The notes under the pieces: model-generated
Databases searched by the model: none
What the model was told of the DNA's origin: nothing
What the model saw: the letters and a program-made list of their open reading frames with translations, nothing else
Source of the DNA: Anaerocolumna chitinilytica
GTDB lineage: Bacteria; Bacillota; Clostridia; Lachnospirales; Lachnospiraceae
Assembly: GCF_014218355.1 (NCBI RefSeq)
Contig: NZ_AP023368.1
Location: 1,368,001 to 1,432,000, forward strand
DNA length: 64,000 nt
Direction: 5' to 3'
Made by a program: the position numbers and the translations under genes
Shown: piece after piece, positions 1-8,103 of the stretch
Layout: every line of letters starts with the position of its first letter
Numbering within the stretch: the stretch's first letter is position 1

Positions 1-8
1 TCTCATTT

Positions 9-1637
9 TTGGGTCAAGAAATTTTAGAGATATTATATCAAGCATTTCAATTTTTAAAACCAGCAATTAATATAATGTGGATAGTATTATCATTTATTTT
101 GATATGTTTATATATAATGAATAATTATAAAAGAAAATTGTATATCAAAAATATTTTCAAGGAAAATATTAAAGATGATTTAGATAATGCTCTATTTAAT
201 TATATAAATTCTATTAACATGACTGCATTTTTACTCAACGGTAATTGGGGTTCAGGGAAAAGCCATAGAATAAATGAATTTATGGAAAAAATGAATAAAT
301 GTGGTTCTTATAGATTCTATAGAATTTCTTGCTTTGGATTAACTAATAGATCTGAAATATTAAAAGAAATAAAAAATGTATGTGAGGCTGAAGATAAAAG
401 CATCAATAAAAAAATAGTTAATATAAGTCGAAGCTTACCAGTTATAGGTGAATTAATATATTCGTTATGTAAAAAGGATTATGAGTTAAATAATATTCAA
501 AAACGCTCTATTTTCATTTTTGATGACTTGGAACGTATATCAGTAATAAACGAAGAAATATTTGAATCTATAGGTACAGCAAAGGAACTAATTAATATGT
601 ATATTGCTGATAGATTTAATATAATAACAGGTCTCCTTAATGAATTAATTGAACAATATAAAATGAGAGTAATAATTATAGCAAATATTGATAAAATACC
701 TCCAAGTATATTTCAGAATCAGTTTATAGATAAATTATCTTGTCAAAAGTTTAATTTAGAAAATAAAAACCTAAGTATTTTGAATCTGGTTCAAGCTCAG
801 TTAGAGTCATTTAATTATACATCGAATGAACATGCTAATATAATAAAAGTAATACTCTTTAATAAAATAAATAGTTTAAGTTATATGTGGAATGAAACAA
901 AAATAAAAAATTTAAGAAGATTAAATTATATAATTTTTTCATTTATTAGCACTGTTATTAAATATGATTTATTCGATGACGAAGACTTATGTGACAATGT
1001 TCTAATCAGTATTTTTCTGGCTCATCAAAAAAATAGAGATACTGAAAAATTCATTATAGGAGAAAATCCAATTTTATTTTACAATAAAATGGAACTTTAT
1101 TATGGTGGAAGACTAGAGGAATCCACAATAAATAATATTATGAATAAAAATGATAAAAAAAATAAATTTAGATGGTGTGGTAATGAAATATCAACAGAAT
1201 GGTTAACTGGTAATCAATCAACAGTAAACATTGAGGATTTAAGAAATAAAATTAGTTCGTTTGATAATAGTTTTAACGATGCATATTGTAATGATATAGA
1301 TTTAGCTATTCCCAAAACTCTAGAAGAAGTTGTATTATATCTGATAAAGGTAAGAGAATCCGGTATTAATAAAGTTATAGAATTATTTAAGAATGATGAG
1401 ATAATTTTTTCAAGTATTATAGATAGATATGAGGATATAGAGTATGATCTACCTAGTATTCTTAGGTTGCTGAAACCTTTGTATGATAATAAATTACTAG
1501 ATAATGTATATCTACAAGCATGCTTTTCGGATTACCTGAAGAGACTTAAAGACTTTTCTAAACTAAAAAGCGCTCATTTAGGCAATCTAGAACCCGTATT
1601 TCTAACGATTATAAATAAAAGACAAGAAACTATATGA
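9..1637 (+). CDS. Membrane-anchored KAP-like P-loop NTPase (possible defence gene; 5' end may lie outside the window)
   Basis: Predicted ATPase of the KAP/STAND-like P-loop class. One hydrophobic segment lies at about residues 20-38. A Walker A motif (GNWGSGKS, residues 78-85) and a Walker B strand ending in FDDLER (Asp172-Asp173) follow. The remaining ~350 residues are AT-rich, charged and helical with no motif I recognise. The first usable codon is TTG at 9, and the frame stays open to the window edge, so the true start may be further upstream. The gene is strikingly AT-rich (AAA, ATA and TTA codons dominate), unlike carAB and most other genes here, which suggests horizontal acquisition. 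Its TGA overlaps the ATG of a second, truncated frame at 1634, as in a two-gene operon. KAP NTPases with membrane anchors are known from plasmid- and phage-related and defence contexts; a defence role here is inference only. Confidence 0.6.
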   Translation: MGQEILEILYQAFQFLKPAINIMWIVLSFILICLYIMNNYKRKLYIKNIFKENIKDDLDNALFNYINSINMTAFLLNGNWGSGKSHRINEFMEKMNKCGSYRFYRISCFGLTNRSEILKEIKNVCEAEDKSINKKIVNISRSLPVIGELIYSLCKKDYELNNIQKRSIFIFDDLERISVINEEIFESIGTAKELINMYIADRFNIITGLLNELIEQYKMRVIIIANIDKIPPSIFQNQFIDKLSCQKFNLENKNLSILNLVQAQLESFNYTSNEHANIIKVILFNKINSLSYMWNETKIKNLRRLNYIIFSFISTVIKYDLFDDEDLCDNVLISIFLAHQKNRDTEKFIIGENPILFYNKMELYYGGRLEESTINNIMNKNDKKNKFRWCGNEISTEWLTGNQSTVNIEDLRNKISSFDNSFNDAYCNDIDLAIPKTLEEVVLYLIKVRESGINKVIELFKNDEIIFSSIIDRYEDIEYDLPSILRLLKPLYDNKLLDNVYLQACFSDYLKRLKDFSKLKSAHLGNLEPVFLTIINKRQETI

Positions 1638-1720
1638 AGAATAATAATTATGATAGATATACATACGCTTTCTGGCTTGGCAACCTTGATTCTGTATATA
1701 CCCTATACCAATATGGTTGA
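1634..1720 (+). pseudogene. Truncated overlapping second gene of the NTPase operon (28 codons left)
   Basis: An ATG at 1634 overlaps the TGA of the NTPase gene (ATGA), the usual sign of translational coupling. The frame begins MKNNNYDRYTYAFWLG and stops after 28 codons at 1718-1720, exactly where the base composition changes and the peptidoglycan-binding fragment begins. I read it as the 5' stub of a partner gene cut off by recombination. It could also be a chance short frame. Confidence 0.4.
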
Positions 1721-2106
1721 CCCAATGGGGTTCTAAAGCACTGGGTGACCAAGGGCTCTCGGCTATACAGATTTTACGGAATTTCTATGGAGCAAATATA
1801 TATATTAATTCTGCCTCTGAAGTGGCTGGAGTTCCCAGTTCCTGGCCGGGCGCTAATCTTACCATAGGTTCCAGAGGAGACAGTGTCAGACAGATGCAAG
1901 ATCAGTTAAATGCCATTGCGGGAGTTTATACTTCCATTCCGGTAATCGCTGTAGATGGTGCCTTTGGGCCTCAAACACAGGCTGCGGTTACGGCATTTCA
2001 GCAGGCTTTCGGTCTCCCGGCGAATGGTATTGTAGACCTGCCTACCTGGTATAGAATATCTGGAATTTATGTTGCAGTAACTAGAATCGGTGAATTAAAT
2101 CAATAG
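1717..2106 (+). pseudogene. 3' fragment of a peptidoglycan-binding domain (PG_binding_1) protein
   Basis: The frame encodes 129 residues that start abruptly at a TTG with no ribosome binding site. Residues ~3-25 (TQWGSKALGDQGLSAIQILR) match the internal TQWGS...LQIL motif that follows the catalytic part in SpoIID-like and related clostridial wall proteins. Residues ~50-115 form a complete PG_binding_1 fold with the typical VDGAFGPQTQAAVTAFQ and GIVDLPTW motifs. A stop in the same frame at 1687-1689 and the AT-rich junction around 1700-1720 indicate that the 5' two thirds of the gene are missing. Base composition is that of the normal chromosome. A terminator follows directly, so the 3' end is intact. 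Probably not expressed as a functional protein. Confidence 0.6.
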
Positions 2107-2121
2107 AATATAATGATTATG

Positions 2122-2161
2122 AGGGACTGATCTTGTATGATATACTGGAAGGTCCCTTTTT
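2122..2161 (+). terminator. Rho-independent terminator of the peptidoglycan-binding gene fragment
   Basis: AGGGAC (2122-2127) pairs with GTCCCT (2152-2157) and is followed by a T-run. Confidence 0.6.
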
Positions 2162-2318
2162 GTATCCGATTATCAGCAAAATAATGCAAACAAAAAAGTA
2201 ATAAAACAACTAATACAATAGTTTACATAGGAAATATATGGTGGTAATATTTACATAGTAGCTGATGAATATAGAGAGGAATACTTTGCTTAATTATTAG
2301 ATAGTGAAGGTTAACTAT

Positions 2319-2780
2319 ATGAAACAAAAATTACTTATTTTAACTATTTCAATAGCTTTGATTTTTATTATTATTATAATATTTAAACAAATAATTAGTG
2401 TCGAGCCACAAATTACTGCCTTAGCTGAATTAAGAGATGTACCGAACGAGAAATTCATGAAAGAAATATATATTGAAGCAAGTATCTCAAATGCTAAAAA
2501 CTGTATCCGTAAAATTGAGATACCTAATTTACTTTCAATAGATAAGATTGATAAGGTAAGAAGTAAAGAAGCCAGTACATCAGAGATAAATAATTCAAAT
2601 TCAGCCAAGGCATGGTCAATCGGTAAAATTACTTTTGATATGCAGGGTTTAACATTTGAGCAATTAAAAGAATGCTACTTAGAAGATAAAATAACAATTA
2701 ATATAGTTACTTCTAAAAATAAAAAGTTAAATTATTCATATAGTATTGGAGAATTACTTGTTAACAAGACAAATAAGTAG
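2319..2780 (+). CDS. AT-rich small membrane-anchored hypothetical protein
   Basis: 153 residues. The N-terminus has a single strongly hydrophobic segment (residues ~4-23, rich in Ile) that should serve as a membrane anchor or uncleaved signal. The rest is a polar extracytoplasmic domain of about 125 residues with no recognisable family. The ATG at 2319 is preferred over the in-frame GTG at 2304 because GAAGG (2306-2310) lies 8 bases before it. Base composition is as AT-rich as the NTPase gene, so it may belong to the same imported DNA. It is a lone gene: a terminator precedes it at 2122-2161 and another follows at 2870-2918. Function unknown. Confidence 0.5.
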   Translation: MKQKLLILTISIALIFIIIIIFKQIISVEPQITALAELRDVPNEKFMKEIYIEASISNAKNCIRKIEIPNLLSIDKIDKVRSKEASTSEINNSNSAKAWSIGKITFDMQGLTFEQLKECYLEDKITINIVTSKNKKLNYSYSIGELLVNKTNK

Positions 2781-2869
2781 GTATAACGTAGTTATAAATG
2801 AACGTTGATGGAGAAATTCGGGCAAAAAAATTAATATTACATTAATCAGAAAAAAGGAATTCAATTAAT

Positions 2870-2918
2870 AAGAAACAAAGAACAGAAATTTACACTTCTG
2901 CTCCTTGTTTCTTGTTTT
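2870..2918 (+). terminator. Terminator hairpin after the AT-rich membrane protein
   Basis: AAGAAACAA (from 2870) pairs with TTGTTTCTT; the stem is extended by CAGAA/TTCTG near the loop. A short T-rich stretch follows. Confidence 0.5.
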
Positions 2919-3132
2919 GATACGGACAATTATCCTTTAAATTATTCTGAACTAGTATTTATCGGTAGTAAATTTATAATGTTCTACCTTCCAGCTGTAT
3001 AACAAAGTAAAATAAATTTTAACCCAGGTGACTTGATTATTTATTCGTATTAATGTATAATTATAAAAACTATGAATAAAAATAAATAATAACTCCTTAT
3101 AAATGAGCAGTAAAATTCTAATAAAAAACTTC

Positions 3133-3161
3133 TTGTGTTTTAAAAAGAGATGTGATAGAAT
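3133..3161 (+). promoter_or_regulatory. Likely sigma-A promoter of carAB
   Basis: TTGTGT (3133-3138), a 17-base spacer, then TAGAAT (3156-3161). It would give a leader of about 235 bases ahead of carA. Confidence 0.45.
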
Positions 3162-3242
3162 TTTAGCAATTTGGGTATCTGTAGGCTCAAGGGAGAGAGT
3201 TGTTTGTTAATAATACATTTTTCAAACTTCCTGTTAAACACT

Positions 3243-3344
3243 ATCGCAGTCTGCAGACATGATTGTAGATTTGTTAAAGTCTACAGTGGGATTGCGGTAT
3301 GCGTGGGAGTAGTATGGTAAAGAATATTATCTACTCTTTTTTTT
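3243..3344 (+). promoter_or_regulatory. Structured carA leader ending in an intrinsic terminator (candidate attenuator)
   Basis: The leader can form an outer stem (TATCGCA near 3243 with TGCGGTA near 3294) enclosing a GTAGA/TCTAC hairpin. GAGTAG (3307-3312) pairs with CTACTC (3331-3336), directly followed by eight Ts (3337-3344), about 60 bases before the carA start. This layout fits transcription attenuation. The PyrR binding-loop consensus is not evident, so the effector is unknown. Confidence 0.4.
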
Positions 3345-3404
3345 CGGGCAAAAGCAGGTGAGAAACTGTTAAATGTAAGACTTTGAAAGGAACAGGTGGA
3401 AGTT

Positions 3405-4553
3405 ATGCAAGCTTTCTTAATACTGGAAGACGGCAATGTATTTGCAGGAACAAGTATTGGTTCAACAAGGGATGCTATCAGTGAGATCGTATTTAATACC
3501 TCAATGTCAGGCTATTTGGAGGTATTGACAGACCCTTCCTATGCAGGACAGGCTGTTGTTATGACATATCCCTTGATTGGAAATTATGGAGTATGCTATG
3601 AAGACATGGAATCTAAAAAGTCTTGGGTTGACGGGTATATTGTAAGAGAAATTGCAAGGAGACCCAGTAACTTCCGCAGCGAGGATACCATTGAACATTT
3701 TTTAAAGCAGAATGATATCCCAGGAATTGCAGGGATTGATACAAGAGCTCTTACGAAGATATTAAGGGAAAAGGGTACCATGAACGGTATGATTACCTGC
3801 AGGGAAGATCTGGATATTCAGGAAGTAATAAAGGAACTTAAAGGACATAAGGTAACAGGTGTGGTAAATAAGGTAACTTGTTTGGAAAAGAAAAGCTACC
3901 AGGCGAAAGATTTTACACCTACCAGCGCAGACCTTGCAAGAAGCGGCTTAAAGGTTAATCCTTACAAAACAGGTCATTATAAGGTCGCATTAATGGATTA
4001 TGGCTCCAAAGATAATATAAAGGACTGTCTGCTGAAAAGAGGCTGTGACGTGACTGTTTATCCAGCGCTCACAAAGGCTGAAGAAGTCTTTGGAGATAAG
4101 CCGGATGGTATTATGCTTTCAAACGGACCGGGAGATCCGAAGGAATGCGTGGAAGTAATTGAAGAGATAAAGAAAATGTATCAAAGCGATATTCCCATCT
4201 TTGCAATCTGCCTGGGACACCAGCTTATGGCATTAGCCTGCGGTGGAGATACCAGAAAGTTAAAGTACGGACACAGAGGTGCTAACCATCCGGTTAAGGA
4301 CCTAAAGACAGGCCGTGTATATATCTCCTCTCAGAATCATGGCTATGTAGTTGAAGACGGTACCTTAAAAGAAGAGATTGCGGAAAAATATTTTATCAAT
4401 GCCAACGACGGGACCAATGAAGGCTATCATTATCTGGGAAAGAATATTTTCACGGTGCAATTCCATCCCGAGGCCTGTGCTGGCCCTCAGGATTCTGAGT
4501 TTCTGTTTGATGAATTTATAAAAATGATGGAGGTGCAGGGATGCCAAGAATAG
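3405..4553 (+). CDS. carA: Carbamoyl-phosphate synthase small (glutaminase) subunit
   Basis: Hydrolyses glutamine and channels ammonia to CarB for carbamoyl phosphate, the precursor of pyrimidines and arginine. The N-terminal CPSase small-chain domain spans residues ~1-140 and a class I glutamine amidotransferase domain covers ~190-375. The triad is visible: nucleophile Cys269 in AICLGHQ, and His354 and Glu356 in FHPEA. At 382 residues it has the normal family length. The ATG at 3405 (AGGTGG five bases upstream) is preferred over the GTG at 3396 because family members begin near MxAxLxLEDG. The stop overlaps the carB start by 13 bases, so the two are co-translated. No other pyr or arg gene is adjacent. 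Confidence 0.95.
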   Translation: MQAFLILEDGNVFAGTSIGSTRDAISEIVFNTSMSGYLEVLTDPSYAGQAVVMTYPLIGNYGVCYEDMESKKSWVDGYIVREIARRPSNFRSEDTIEHFLKQNDIPGIAGIDTRALTKILREKGTMNGMITCREDLDIQEVIKELKGHKVTGVVNKVTCLEKKSYQAKDFTPTSADLARSGLKVNPYKTGHYKVALMDYGSKDNIKDCLLKRGCDVTVYPALTKAEEVFGDKPDGIMLSNGPGDPKECVEVIEEIKKMYQSDIPIFAICLGHQLMALACGGDTRKLKYGHRGANHPVKDLKTGRVYISSQNHGYVVEDGTLKEEIAEKYFINANDGTNEGYHYLGKNIFTVQFHPEACAGPQDSEFLFDEFIKMMEVQGCQE

Positions 4554-7500
4554 AGAATATCAAAAAAGTACTGGTGATAGGGTCTGGTCCAATTATTATT
4601 GGTCAGGCAGCAGAATTTGATTATGCCGGTACACAGGCTTGCCGCTCTTTAAAAGAAGAAGGAATTGAAGTAATATTAGTCAATTCGAATCCTGCAACCA
4701 TAATGACAGATAAAGATATTGCGGATAAGGTATATATTGAGCCTCTGACACCGGATATGGTAAAGAAGATACTACTTCTTGAGATGCCGGACAGTGTACT
4801 TCCTACTCTTGGTGGTCAGGCAGCGTTAAATATTGCTATGGAATTAGAGGAATCCGGCTTTTTAAAGGATAATGGAATTCGGTTGATTGGAACTACCTCA
4901 GAGACAATTAAGAAGGCTGAGGATCGCCAGGAATTCAAATCCACAATGGAGAAAATCGGTGAGCCTTGTGCATCAAGTACCGTAGTAACCAAAGTGGAAG
5001 ATGCATTAAGCTTTGCAGAAACTATTGGCTATCCGGTAGTGGTAAGACCGGCTTACACTCTTGGTGGAAGCGGCGGCGGTATTGCAGCTGATGCAGATAT
5101 TTTAAAAGAAATCTGCTCGAATGGACTTAGATTAAGCCGTGTGGGCCAGTGCCTGATTGAAAGAAGTATTGCAGGCTGGAAAGAAATTGAGTATGAGGTA
5201 ATGAGAGATAATCAAGGAAATTGCATTACCGTTTGTAATATGGAAAATATCGACCCCGTTGGTGTTCATACAGGAGATAGTATTGTTGTGGCACCTTCAC
5301 AGACCTTATCTGATAAAGAATATCAAATGCTTAGAACTTCAGCTCTAAATATCATAACTGAGCTAAAAATCACAGGTGGTTGTAACGTACAATATGCCTT
5401 AAATCCTGATTCTTTTGAGTACTGTGTAATCGAAGTAAATCCAAGGGTAAGCCGTTCCTCTGCATTAGCCTCTAAGGCTACCGGATACCCCATAGCAAAA
5501 GTAGCAGCTAAAATCGCTTTAGGCTATAATCTGGATGAGATCCCCAATGCAATTACAGGCAAGACCTATGCCAGCTTTGAACCTGCCCTTGATTATGTGG
5601 TAGTCAAAATACCAAAGTGGCCTTTTGACAAATTCATTATGGCAAAGAGAACCTTGACCACTCAGATGAAAGCCACCGGTGAGGTTATGAGTATCTGCAC
5701 CAATTTTGAAGGTGCTCTTATGAAGGCATTACGTTCACTGGAACAGAATATATACAGCTTAAATTATGGTAATTACAGTAAGTACTCAATGGAGGATATC
5801 AAAGAATTTCTGCACCGCATTGATGACCGCCGATTATTTGTAATCGCAGAAGCTATCAGGAGAGGAATTTCTTATGATGAAATATTTGCAATTACAAAGG
5901 TTGACAGGTGGTTTTTAGATAAGATAGCTATTTTGGTTGAAATGGAAGAAGAACTTAAAACTCAGCCACTTACCAAGGAGCTTCTGGAGGAAGCAAAGAG
6001 ACTGGAATATCCAGACCGTGTTATTGCTGAACTTACCGGTAAGAGTCCGGAAGAAATAAAGAGACTTCGTAAGGAAGAATATAAGATACTCCCGGCCTTT
6101 AAGATGGTAGATACCTGTGCTGCAGAATTCGAAGCCAGTACTCCTTACTACTATTCCTGCTATAAGAGCTTTAATGAAGTAGAGGAGACAAAGGGAAGAA
6201 AAAAAGTTATGGTTCTAGGTTCCGGTCCAATCCGTATCGGTCAGGGTATCGAATTCGATTATTGTTCGGTGCACAGCGTTTGGGCACTGTCAAAAGCAGG
6301 TTATGAAACGATTATTGTAAATAATAACCCGGAAACAGTAAGTACAGACTTTGATATCGCTGACAAACTCTATTTTGAACCCCTTACACCGGAAGATGTA
6401 GAATCCATCGTAGACCTTGAGAAGCCTGACGGAGCGGTTGTTCAGTTTGGCGGTCAGACTGCTATCAAATTAACGGAAGCCCTTCTTAAAATGGGAGTAC
6501 CAATCCTTGGCACCAGTGCGGAAGATGTGGATGCAGCTGAGGATAGAGAACTCTTTGATGCTATCTTAGAGGAATGCTCCATACCTAGACCTGCCGGAAA
6601 GACTGTGTTTACCACGGAAGAGGCAATTAAAGCAGCCGGTGAGCTCGGGTATCCGGTATTGGTCAGACCTTCCTATGTATTAGGCGGACAGGGAATGCAG
6701 ATTGCTATCAGCGATGATGATATCCACGAATTTATGGACATCATCAACTTAAATGTACAGGAACATCCCATTCTGGTAGATAAATACCTGATGGGGAAGG
6801 AAGTGGAAGTTGATGCAGTGTGTGACGGAGAAGATATCTTAATTCCAGGTATTATGGAGCATGTGGAACGTGCAGGTATCCACTCCGGAGACAGTATTTC
6901 CGTATATCCGGCCCAGAATGTTTCTGAAAAGATTCAAAAGGTCATTGTGGAATACACCAGAAGACTGGCAAAGTCCCTTCATGTAATCGGCTTAATCAAT
7001 ATACAGTTTATTGTATATCATGATGAAGTATATGTAATCGAAGTGAATCCACGTTCCAGCCGTACAGTACCATATATCAGTAAGGTAACCGGTATTCCGA
7101 TTGTTGAGCTTGCATCTCAGGTGATTCTGGGAGATAAATTAAAAGAATTAGGGTATGGCACAGGACTTGCTGCAGAAGCCGGTTATATAGCCATCAAGAT
7201 GCCGGTATTTTCCTTTGAAAAGCTCTATGGAGCAGATATCAGCCTTGGGCCGGAAATGAAATCCACAGGAGAGTGCTTAGGAATTGCAAAGACCTTTAAT
7301 GAAGCGCTTTATAAAGCCTTCCTGGGAGCCGGAATTAATTTGCCGAAGCATAAGAAGATGATAATGACCGTGAAAGATGCAGATAAGCAAGAAGCGGTTG
7401 AGATAGCTGGAAGGTTCAAAAATCTGGGTTACGAGATTTATGCCACCAGAAGTACTGCTAAGTATTTAAATGATAATGGTGTAAAAGCAATCCCTGTAAA

Positions 7501-7741
7501 TAAGCTGGATAAAGAATCACCTACGATTATTGACTTGATTATGGGGCATGAAATTGATCTGGTTATTGATACACCTACCCAGGGAAGAGATAAAAACAGA
7601 GATGGCTTCTTAATAAGAAGAACATCTATTGAAAATGGAGTAACCTGTCTGACTTCGCTGGATACAGCAGGAGCATTGGTAACAAGTCTTGAAAATGCAG
7701 ATATGAAAAATATTTCACTGGTTAATATTGCAGCATTATAA
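4541..7741 (+). CDS. carB: Carbamoyl-phosphate synthase large subunit
   Basis: Makes carbamoyl phosphate from bicarbonate, ammonia and two ATP, in complex with CarA. At 1066 residues it is full length. The two homologous ATP-grasp halves are clear: the first starts with [21 protein letters not shown] and the second, after ~residue 550, with [19 protein letters not shown]. Each half carries the [16 protein letters not shown] or [15 protein letters not shown] loop and the IEVNPR metal-binding motif. The C-terminal MGS-like allosteric domain (about residues 935-1066) is present, with DTPTQGR near its end. Start: the ATG at 4541 lies inside the 3' end of carA with GGAGG just upstream. Confidence 0.96.
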   Translation: MPRIENIKKVLVIGSGPIIIGQAAEFDYAGTQACRSLKEEGIEVILVNSNPATIMTDKDIADKVYIEPLTPDMVKKILLLEMPDSVLPTLGGQAALNIAMELEESGFLKDNGIRLIGTTSETIKKAEDRQEFKSTMEKIGEPCASSTVVTKVEDALSFAETIGYPVVVRPAYTLGGSGGGIAADADILKEICSNGLRLSRVGQCLIERSIAGWKEIEYEVMRDNQGNCITVCNMENIDPVGVHTGDSIVVAPSQTLSDKEYQMLRTSALNIITELKITGGCNVQYALNPDSFEYCVIEVNPRVSRSSALASKATGYPIAKVAAKIALGYNLDEIPNAITGKTYASFEPALDYVVVKIPKWPFDKFIMAKRTLTTQMKATGEVMSICTNFEGALMKALRSLEQNIYSLNYGNYSKYSMEDIKEFLHRIDDRRLFVIAEAIRRGISYDEIFAITKVDRWFLDKIAILVEMEEELKTQPLTKELLEEAKRLEYPDRVIAELTGKSPEEIKRLRKEEYKILPAFKMVDTCAAEFEASTPYYYSCYKSFNEVEETKGRKKVMVLGSGPIRIGQGIEFDYCSVHSVWALSKAGYETIIVNNNPETVSTDFDIADKLYFEPLTPEDVESIVDLEKPDGAVVQFGGQTAIKLTEALLKMGVPILGTSAEDVDAAEDRELFDAILEECSIPRPAGKTVFTTEEAIKAAGELGYPVLVRPSYVLGGQGMQIAISDDDIHEFMDIINLNVQEHPILVDKYLMGKEVEVDAVCDGEDILIPGIMEHVERAGIHSGDSISVYPAQNVSEKIQKVIVEYTRRLAKSLHVIGLINIQFIVYHDEVYVIEVNPRSSRTVPYISKVTGIPIVELASQVILGDKLKELGYGTGLAAEAGYIAIKMPVFSFEKLYGADISLGPEMKSTGECLGIAKTFNEALYKAFLGAGINLPKHKKMIMTVKDADKQEAVEIAGRFKNLGYEIYATRSTAKYLNDNGVKAIPVNKLDKESPTIIDLIMGHEIDLVIDTPTQGRDKNRDGFLIRRTSIENGVTCLTSLDTAGALVTSLENADMKNISLVNIAAL

Positions 7742-7758
7742 GAAAATCCTCCGAATAT

Positions 7759-7945
7759 GAAGTAATTTGCTACCTGAAGTAACCTGCTACCTGAAGTAAC
7801 CTGCTGCCTGAAGCGACCTGCTACCTGAAGTAACCTGCTACCTGAAGCAACCTGCTACCTGAAGTAACCTGCTGCCTGAAGCGACCTGCTACCTGAAGTA
7901 ACCTGCTACCTGAAGCAACCTACTACCTGAAATGACCTGCTACCT
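7759..7945 (+). repeat. Tandem array of eleven 17-bp repeats with a 68-bp higher-order period
   Basis: The unit GAAGTAACCTGCTACCT is repeated head to tail eleven times. Variation is confined to two sites: bases 5-6 (TA, CG or CA) and base 14 (A or G). The four units 7793-7860 are repeated almost exactly as 7861-7928, so the array grew by duplicating a four-unit block. Seventeen is not a multiple of three and no frame is maintained, so it is non-coding. There are no spacers, so it is not CRISPR. Confidence 0.9.
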
Positions 7946-7954
7946 TGAACTTAC

Positions 7955-8086
7955 AAAGGGAGCAGCTGATTTCTTACATTACACTGTCTGGAAGGCATAC
8001 TGCCGGCTTATATTTATAAGCAATTCGTACTTATAAGCTGGTAGTATGCCTTAAAGCCATTGTATAGAGAAATGGGCTGCTCCTTT
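7955..8086. repeat. Nested inverted repeats between convergent genes (probable bidirectional terminator)
   Basis: Outer arms AAAGGGAGCAGC (7955-7966) and GCTGCTCCTTT (8076-8086) enclose an inner 19-bp hairpin, 7994-8012 with 8032-8050, whose only two imperfections are G-T pairs. It lies between the stops of carB and the S8 protease. Only short T-runs follow, so a termination role is plausible but not certain. Confidence 0.6.
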
Positions 8087-8103
8087 CGTCTGTATAAAAA
8101 TGA

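Noticed and set aside
2315..2608. Minus-strand hydrophobic frame opposite the AT-rich membrane protein
   Set aside because: No ribosome binding site; hydrophobicity reflects the complementary strand of Ile/Lys-rich coding sequence.
3180..3200. PyrR binding loop or T-box before carA
   Set aside because: The GGCTCAAGGGAGAGAG stretch only loosely resembles the PyrR loop and lacks the conserved order; no T-box core was found.
7759..7945. Repeat array as a CRISPR
   Set aside because: Units are directly adjacent with no unique spacers and only 17 bp long; no cas genes nearby.
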